A stretch of DNA of 10,987 nucleotides from positions 1 to 10,987 of the forward strand of contig JABMDH010000022.1 of NCBI GenBank assembly GCA_015904075.1, given 5' to 3'. Under the pieces are notes generated by a model. It was not told the DNA's origin. It worked only from the letters and a program-made list of their open reading frames with translations, and did not search any database. The position numbers and the translations under genes are program-made. Source of the DNA: Nitrospira sp. Its GTDB lineage: Bacteria > Nitrospirota > Nitrospiria > Nitrospirales > Nitrospiraceae. Of this stretch, positions 6,760 through 10,987 are shown piece by piece (position 1 is the first letter of the stretch; every line of letters begins with the position of its first letter).

Positions 6760-7764
6760 ATGAGAGAATTTCCTCTTACCTTAAGCCGATTTATTGTTCA
6801 GAACCAAGCCTCGCATCAAGGTGCGACGGAGGAGTTTTCGAGCCTTCTGACCCAAATCGGTCTGGTTGGGAAGCTCATCGCGCAAGATCTTCGGCGTGCC
6901 GGTCTTATCGATATTATGGGAACGACGGGTGGCTCCAACGTACAGGGAGAAACGGTCAAAAAACTGGATGTCATTGCCAATGACGCGTTTGTCAAAGTCT
7001 TTCAACACAGCGGATATGTCTGTGCGTTGGCGTCGGAGGAAATGGAAAAGCCGATCTCGCTGCCGGGCAATTGGCCTCAGGGCAAGTATATGTTGCTCTT
7101 CGACCCGCTCGACGGGTCTTCGAATACGGATAACAACATGCCGCTCGGCGCCATTTTTTCTGTGATCAAGTATGACCGGGCGGATCGGTTGCCGACGGAT
7201 GAGGAATTAGTGCGCAGGGGTACGGAACAGGTGGCCGCCGGCTATTTGTTGTATGGGTCGAGCACAATGCTGGTCTACACGGTCGGACAAGGCGTCTACG
7301 GTTTTACACTTGAACCGGGTCTTGGCGAATATCTGTTGTCGCATAGACAGATCACAATTCCTGAGAAGGGTAAAGTGTATGCTGCCAATGAGGGCAATTA
7401 CCACAAATGGCAGGTCGGAACGAAACGGTATATCGACTTTCTCAAGGTCAGCGATAAAGCCACCGACCGTCCATACAGCGCCAGGTATTCCGGCTGTCTG
7501 GTGGCGGATGTCCATCGTCTCTTAATCGGAGGGGGGATCTATCTCTATCCGGGCGAAACCGACAAGCCAGATGGGAAGCTGAGGTTGCTGTATGAAGCCA
7601 ACCCACTCGCGTTCGTCGTTGAGCAGGCCGGGGGAAAAGCTTCGACGGGGACCTCGAGGATCATGGAGGTGGAAGCGAAGAAGTTACATCAGCGTGTACC
7701 GTTGATCATTGGAAGCCGGCAGGACGTAGAAACGGCAGAAGCTTTCATGCAGGGCAGAGCATAG
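6760..7764 (+). CDS. fbp: Class I fructose-1,6-bisphosphatase
   Basis: A 334-residue FBPase class I enzyme (family about 330-340) that hydrolyses fructose-1,6-bisphosphate to fructose-6-phosphate in gluconeogenesis or the Calvin cycle. Metal-binding and catalytic motifs are visible: ASEE (E93, E94), DPLDGSSN (D115, D118, S120), the segment YSGCLVADVHRLL, and the signature region GKLRLLYEANPLAFVVEQAGG with metal ligand E279. The N-terminus LSRFIVQNQ aligns with the usual helix start of the family, so ATG 6760 is preferred; in-frame TTG codons at 6718 and 6751 would add residues and have no ribosome binding site. Its product, fructose-6-phosphate, is the substrate of the ManC isomerase domain encoded upstream, and its substrate is made by the aldolase encoded downstream. 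Confidence 0.94.
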   Translation: MREFPLTLSRFIVQNQASHQGATEEFSSLLTQIGLVGKLIAQDLRRAGLIDIMGTTGGSNVQGETVKKLDVIANDAFVKVFQHSGYVCALASEEMEKPISLPGNWPQGKYMLLFDPLDGSSNTDNNMPLGAIFSVIKYDRADRLPTDEELVRRGTEQVAAGYLLYGSSTMLVYTVGQGVYGFTLEPGLGEYLLSHRQITIPEKGKVYAANEGNYHKWQVGTKRYIDFLKVSDKATDRPYSARYSGCLVADVHRLLIGGGIYLYPGETDKPDGKLRLLYEANPLAFVVEQAGGKASTGTSRIMEVEAKKLHQRVPLIIGSRQDVETAEAFMQGRA

Positions 7765-7790
7765 CCAGCAGTATTTCTGAACAGGACTCT

Positions 7791-7796
7791 TATAAT
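7791..7796 (+). promoter_or_regulatory. Perfect TATAAT box in the fbp-fba gap
   Basis: TATAAT occurs 26 bp after the fbp stop. No good -35 hexamer lies 15-18 bp upstream, so it would need an activator or is fortuitous. If used, the fba leader would be about 240 nt. A second, weaker candidate is TTGCGT (7928-7933) with TACTAT (7951-7956), spacer 17, which would give a leader of about 78 nt. Confidence 0.3.
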
Positions 7797-7879
7797 CATC
7801 TGTCTATGGAGCTGAGACGCAGCCGATTCACGTGTGTATGCGAGATGGATGATACACTCCTCAAGGTTTAGGTGTGTGG

Positions 7880-7931
7880 GCGGTTTGGGGTGAACAGGTA
7901 TAAATGGTGTGGGCAAACCGCGTTTGGTTGC
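7880..7931 (+). promoter_or_regulatory. Competing stem-loops in the fba leader
   Basis: GCGGTTTG (7880-7887) is perfectly complementary to CAAACCGC (7914-7921) with a 26-nt loop. The second arm can instead fold on GTTTG (7922-7926) as CAAAC/GTTTG with a 3-nt loop, or pair with GGTTGC (7926-7931). The alternatives are mutually exclusive, a geometry seen in attenuators and riboswitches. I do not recognise a known riboswitch class, and chance is possible in this GT-rich stretch. The 276-bp gap otherwise shows only a 6-bp hairpin (GTGTAT 7834-7839 / ATACAC 7852-7857) and no gene. Confidence 0.35.
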
Positions 7932-8040
7932 GTGCCATTCCCGTCTCGGTTACTATTTCCTGAATGCAGCAACTTGCGAGTGACCAACAGCAGAGTGGTT
8001 GATTCGAACAACGACCAGAGATGTAGCGGGGGAGGATAGT

Positions 8041-8964
8041 ATGGGAGATCGGGTTCAAGAGATTCTAAGCTGGTATGGCAGCGATAATGCCGGTACGAAG
8101 ACCAATATTGCGCGCATGCTGCGGTCCGGCAAGTTGGCGGGGACCGGTAAGCTGGTCATTCTGCCGGTCGACCAAGGGTTCGAGCATGGGCCGGCACGAA
8201 GCTTTGCGCCGAACGCACCCGGCTACAATCCGCACTATCATTTTCAACTCGCTATTGATGCCGGTTGCAATGCCTATGCAGCGCCGCTGGGGTTTTTAGA
8301 AGCCGGCGCGGGCCATTTCGCCGGACAGATTCCGCTGATTCTCAAGCTGAATAATCATGATGTGCTGCATGACGACAAAGATCCGCTTCCGTCGGTCACC
8401 GGCAGCGTGAAAGATGCTCTTCGGCTGGGTTGCAGCGCCGTGGGGTTTACGATTTATCCCGGTTCAGTCCATTGCAATGCCATGTATGAGCAGTTGAGGG
8501 CGATCGCCGAAGAGGCAAAGGAGAAGGGGTTGGCCGTCGTGGTCTGGTCCTATCCCCGCGGATCAGCACTCAGCAAAGAGGGTGAAACGGCTATCGATGT
8601 GGTGGCCTACGCGGCGCATATTGCCGCTCAGCTTGGTGCACATATTGTTAAGGTGAAGTTGCCGACTGCGCATCTGGAACAGGCTGCGGCCAAGAAGGTC
8701 TACGAATCGTCGCAGATTCCGATCAAGACATTGGCGGAGCGTGTTCAACATGTGGTGCAGAGCACGTTTGACGGGCGGCGGATCGTTATTTTCTCAGGCG
8801 GTGCGAAAAGCGAGGATAAAAATGTGTTTGAAGAGGCAAAGGCCATTCGTGATGGGGGAGGATTCGGCAGCATCATCGGCCGGAACTCATTTCAACGGCC
8901 GAAGGCTGAGGCGATCACGTTTCTCCATACGATCATGGACATCTATGCCGGCAAGGTCCGGTAG
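8041..8964 (+). CDS. fbaB: Class I fructose-bisphosphate aldolase (DhnA/FbaB type)
   Basis: A 307-residue archaeal-type class I aldolase (DhnA family, relative of E. coli FbaB) that uses a Schiff-base lysine rather than a metal. It condenses dihydroxyacetone phosphate and glyceraldehyde-3-phosphate to fructose-1,6-bisphosphate, or the reverse. Visible motifs are LVILPVDQGFEHGPARSF near the N-terminus, PLILKLNNHD, the segment VGFTIYPGS, VVWSYPRGSAL, the lysine segment AHIVKVKLP (K204/K206, one of which should be the Schiff-base residue) and IFSGGAKSEDKNV with GGGFGSIIGRNSFQRP, the phosphate-binding end of the barrel. ATG 8041 has a strong GGGGGAGG ending 5 nt upstream; an in-frame TTG at 7999 lacks one. 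Placed between fbp and a protease gene, it completes the triose-to-fructose-6-phosphate step. Confidence 0.93.
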   Translation: MGDRVQEILSWYGSDNAGTKTNIARMLRSGKLAGTGKLVILPVDQGFEHGPARSFAPNAPGYNPHYHFQLAIDAGCNAYAAPLGFLEAGAGHFAGQIPLILKLNNHDVLHDDKDPLPSVTGSVKDALRLGCSAVGFTIYPGSVHCNAMYEQLRAIAEEAKEKGLAVVVWSYPRGSALSKEGETAIDVVAYAAHIAAQLGAHIVKVKLPTAHLEQAAAKKVYESSQIPIKTLAERVQHVVQSTFDGRRIVIFSGGAKSEDKNVFEEAKAIRDGGGFGSIIGRNSFQRPKAEAITFLHTIMDIYAGKVR

Positions 8965-8996
8965 AATCGCACACATATAAAGCGCGTGGAACAGGT

Positions 8997-10565
8997 ATGA
9001 TGAATCAGGTGGATCAGGAACAGAAGTCTCCGCAGGGGGGACGCAAATGGATCGTCACGGCGTCATTGTTGACAGCGGGAATGATCATCGGTTTCGTCGT
9101 GGCATCGGATCTTGGTTGGATGCCGACGGGCCATGCTGTGCCTGAACCATCCTCGTCACTTCTTGAACCTCAAGGCTCCCCTCTGGCTCGACCGGTTTCG
9201 ACCGCACCCCAGCCCATACTGGGTGGGGGCAATCAAACCTTCGTGGACATTGCCAAGGCGGTGAAGCCGGCGGTCGTGAATATCTATGCCAGCAAGAGCA
9301 GTGGACGCGGAGAGGGCCCGCATGGGGGAGGCCTCGACGATCCGCTTTTTCGAAAGTTTTTCGGAGACGAGTTTTTTAGGAAGTTTGAGCAGCAGCCGAA
9401 GGATCGCAAAGAGCGGGGGTTGGGGTCAGGCGTCATTGTCGAATCCAACGGCATGATCATCACCAACAACCATGTGGTCGGTAAAGCGGATGAAATTCGC
9501 GTGACCTTGTCTGATAAGCGGGAGTTCAAGGCGAAGCTGATCGGTACCGATCCCAAAACAGATATTGCCGTAGTCCAAATCGAGGCAACAGGCTTGCCGA
9601 CCGTGGCCTGGGCTGATTCAGATCAGTTGGAAGTCGGCGAGTTTGTCTTGGCTGTCGGGAATCCATTTGGGCTCACGCAGACAGTGACACTGGGCATTGT
9701 GAGTGCGCTGGGGCGAGCCGCGGGCATTGCGGAGTATGAGGACTTCATCCAGACGGATGCGGCGATCAATCCGGGTAATTCCGGAGGCGCGTTGGTCAAT
9801 GTGCGCGGTGAATTGGTGGGTATCAATACGGCTATTTTTAGCCAGAGCGGCGGCAATATGGGAATCGGCTTTGCCGTGCCGAGCAATATGGCCAAGTCCA
9901 TTATGGGACAGCTGGTGCAGACCGGCAAAGTCGTACGCGGCTGGCTTGGTGTATCAATTCAGGATCTCACGCCGGAACTGGCGTCTCAGTTTGGTGTCAG
10001 TGAGACAAAAGGCGTGCTTATCAGCGATGTCATGGACGACAGCCCGGCCAAAAAAGCGGGCTTCGAGCGAGCCGATGTCATTGTCGAATATGACGGCAAA
10101 CCCATGGATTCCTCGGCTCATCTCCGCAATGCGGTGGCGCAGACACCGGTCGGGAAGAAGGTCACGGTCAAGATCCTTCGCGACAAGAAACCCAAAACGA
10201 TCGAGTTGACCATTGCCGAACAGCCGAAGTCGATGACGCAATCGGGCGAGGAGGATGCGGGTGATTCGGCAACACCGACCGGCGTGCTATCCGGTCTTGA
10301 CGTGCGAGAGCTGACGGAAGAACTTACAAGCCGATATGGGTTGAAGTCCGGGGAGCGTGGTGTCGTCATCGTGCGGGTGAAACCTGGAAGCACCGCCGAA
10401 GAGCTCGGCGTTCGTGAAGGCGATATGATTATGGAACTAAACCGCCAGGCGGTGACCTCGGTCAAGGCGTACGAGCGGATGGCCAGCAAGTTGCCGAAGG
10501 ACCAATCCGTGCTGCTTCTGTTGAAACGACAGGGACGAACGATTTATCTTACGCTTCGTCCATGA
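8997..10565 (+). CDS. degQ: HtrA/DegQ-family periplasmic serine endoprotease, membrane-anchored, two PDZ domains
   Basis: A 522-residue trypsin-like S1C protease for quality control of misfolded envelope proteins. Residues 1-17 are polar and end in RK, followed by one hydrophobic segment (about 18-37), probably an uncleaved anchor; a signal peptide cut near GHA (44-46) is possible. A Pro/Ser-rich linker (about 43-75) leads to the protease domain, with catalytic H159 in TNNHVV, D189 in TDIAVVQI and S262 in GNSGGALVN; the spacings match DegP/DegS. PDZ1 spans about 315-405 (starting GWLGVSIQDL) and PDZ2 about 430-522 (GVVIVRVKPGSTAEELGV). The basic/aromatic loop at about 115-140 corresponds to the family LA loop. 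The gene starts 32 bp after fba, so read-through is possible though the functions are unrelated. ATG 8997 or the adjacent ATG 9000 may be used; AGG lies just upstream. Confidence 0.93.
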   Translation: MMNQVDQEQKSPQGGRKWIVTASLLTAGMIIGFVVASDLGWMPTGHAVPEPSSSLLEPQGSPLARPVSTAPQPILGGGNQTFVDIAKAVKPAVVNIYASKSSGRGEGPHGGGLDDPLFRKFFGDEFFRKFEQQPKDRKERGLGSGVIVESNGMIITNNHVVGKADEIRVTLSDKREFKAKLIGTDPKTDIAVVQIEATGLPTVAWADSDQLEVGEFVLAVGNPFGLTQTVTLGIVSALGRAAGIAEYEDFIQTDAAINPGNSGGALVNVRGELVGINTAIFSQSGGNMGIGFAVPSNMAKSIMGQLVQTGKVVRGWLGVSIQDLTPELASQFGVSETKGVLISDVMDDSPAKKAGFERADVIVEYDGKPMDSSAHLRNAVAQTPVGKKVTVKILRDKKPKTIELTIAEQPKSMTQSGEEDAGDSATPTGVLSGLDVRELTEELTSRYGLKSGERGVVIVRVKPGSTAEELGVREGDMIMELNRQAVTSVKAYERMASKLPKDQSVLLLLKRQGRTIYLTLRP

Positions 10566-10580
10566 TCGGCTGAAGATCAC

Positions 10581-10655
10581 TTGGTCTATCTGGTCTGTCT
10601 CGTGTGTATGGCTGAATAAAGCGAATCGGATGAACCGACAAACCAGATGGACCAG
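10581..10655 (+). repeat. Imperfect inverted repeat spanning the degQ-ispD gap and the ispD start codon
   Basis: GGTCTATCTGGTCTGTC (10583-10599) pairs with GACAAACCAGATGGACC (10637-10653): 15 Watson-Crick pairs, one GU and one mismatch, extendable outward by a T-A pair and a GU. The loop is 37 nt. The left arm itself is a near-perfect 9-bp direct repeat (GGTCTATCT/GGTCTGTCT), and bases 10654-10661 (AGACAGAC) offer a second register against 10593-10600. The left arm begins 18 nt after the degQ stop, and the right arm contains the ispD ATG at 10647. There is no T-run after it. The modular GGTCTRTCT units suggest a repetitive extragenic element. Confidence 0.8.
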
Positions 10656-10987
10656 ACAGACGCTCTTCCTCGTCAGACTCCGCTAGTCGTCGCACTTGTG
10701 CCGGCCGCCGGGCGAGGACTTCGCATGGGCGGCTCGGTGCCGAAACAGTTCCTTGCGCTCGGCGGGCAACCCCTCATTCTTCATTCTCTCCGCGTGCTCC
10801 AAGCCGCTTCTGTTATTAGTGAGGTCATTCTGGCTGTTCCCCAGAGCGAAATGGACTATTGCCTCACCGAGATCGTAGCCAAGCACCGCTTTACCAAGGT
10901 GACCAAAGTAGTGCCAGGAGGACATGAACGGCAAGACTCAGTTCGGCATGCGCTTGAGGCGACTCGTGACGATGTCGAGGTGGTCGT
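10647..10987 (+). CDS. ispD: 2-C-methyl-D-erythritol 4-phosphate cytidylyltransferase, N-terminal part (runs off right edge)
   Basis: First 113 residues of IspD, which joins CTP and methylerythritol 4-phosphate in the MEP pathway of isoprenoid precursor synthesis. The nucleotide-binding signature VPAAGRGLRMGGSVPKQFL is followed by LGGQPLILHSL, the strand EVILAVP, and VPGGHERQDSVRHAL, all in family order. The start is decided by the sequence: the frame is closed by TAA at 10617, and ATG 10647 is the only ATG, GTG or TTG before the conserved domain. It has no visible Shine-Dalgarno sequence and lies inside the right arm of an inverted repeat, which is unusual. The first 12 residues (MDQTDALPRQTP) are not part of the conserved fold. 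The family is about 230 residues, so about half is present. Confidence 0.92.
   Translation, partial: MDQTDALPRQTPLVVALVPAAGRGLRMGGSVPKQFLALGGQPLILHSLRVLQAASVISEVILAVPQSEMDYCLTEIVAKHRFTKVTKVVPGGHERQDSVRHALEATRDDVEVV

Noticed and set aside
7689..7916. 75-codon - strand frame overlapping the fbp end and the following gap
   Set aside because: Mostly antisense to fbp or in the non-coding gap, with no recognisable motif or credible start context.
7999..8040. TTG start for fba at 7999
   Set aside because: The strong GGAGG at 8031-8035 is positioned for ATG 8041, and the extra residues have no homology to the family.

Overview
The window is a bacterial chromosomal segment with every credible gene on the + strand. 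GC content looks moderately high, spacing is tight, and there are no transposases, phage genes, tRNAs, rRNAs or CRISPR arrays. The gene content (dTDP-rhamnose and GDP-mannose synthesis, a C0-type HAD sugar-acid phosphatase, class I FBPase, DhnA-type class I aldolase, a membrane-anchored HtrA protease, IspD of the MEP pathway) fits a Gram-negative autotroph or gluconeogenic organism. My best guess is a Nitrospira-like member of Nitrospirota. That is an impression from protein style and gene order, not something proved here.

Region 1 (1-2824) is the dTDP-L-rhamnose operon rfbB(partial)-rfbD-rfbA-rfbC. Each gene overlaps the next by 4 bp (GTGA, ATGA, ATGA), so translation is probably coupled. 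The rfbA frame is broken by a perfect 25-bp tandem duplication at 1531-1581. Removing one copy restores a normal 295-residue glucose-1-phosphate thymidylyltransferase. This is the main anomaly of the window: a real recent mutation, a reversible slippage switch, or a sequence/assembly error.

Region 2 (2825-6501) holds three genes: a HAD phosphatase resembling KdsC but with residues expected of nonulosonate-9-phosphate (KDN/sialate-type) phosphatases, a bifunctional ManC (GDP-mannose pyrophosphorylase plus type II phosphomannose isomerase), and a phosphomannomutase/phosphoglucomutase. With region 1 this makes a cluster for activated sugars used in LPS, capsule or exopolysaccharide.

Region 3 (6502-8964) is gluconeogenic: fructose-1,6-bisphosphatase and class I fructose-bisphosphate aldolase, supplying the hexose phosphates that the upstream sugar-nucleotide genes use. 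The two genes are preceded by gaps of 258 and 276 bp. These hold a strong hairpin, a promoter placed so close to the fbp start that the mRNA may be leaderless, a perfect TATAAT box, and overlapping alternative stems upstream of fba.

Region 4 (8965-10987) holds an HtrA/DegQ-type periplasmic serine protease with two PDZ domains, then the start of ispD, which runs off the right edge. The ispD start codon lies inside a 17-19 bp imperfect inverted repeat. No stretch over 300 bases lacks a gene. I see no clearly new multi-gene system; the points of interest are the rfbA duplication and several regulatory-looking structures.
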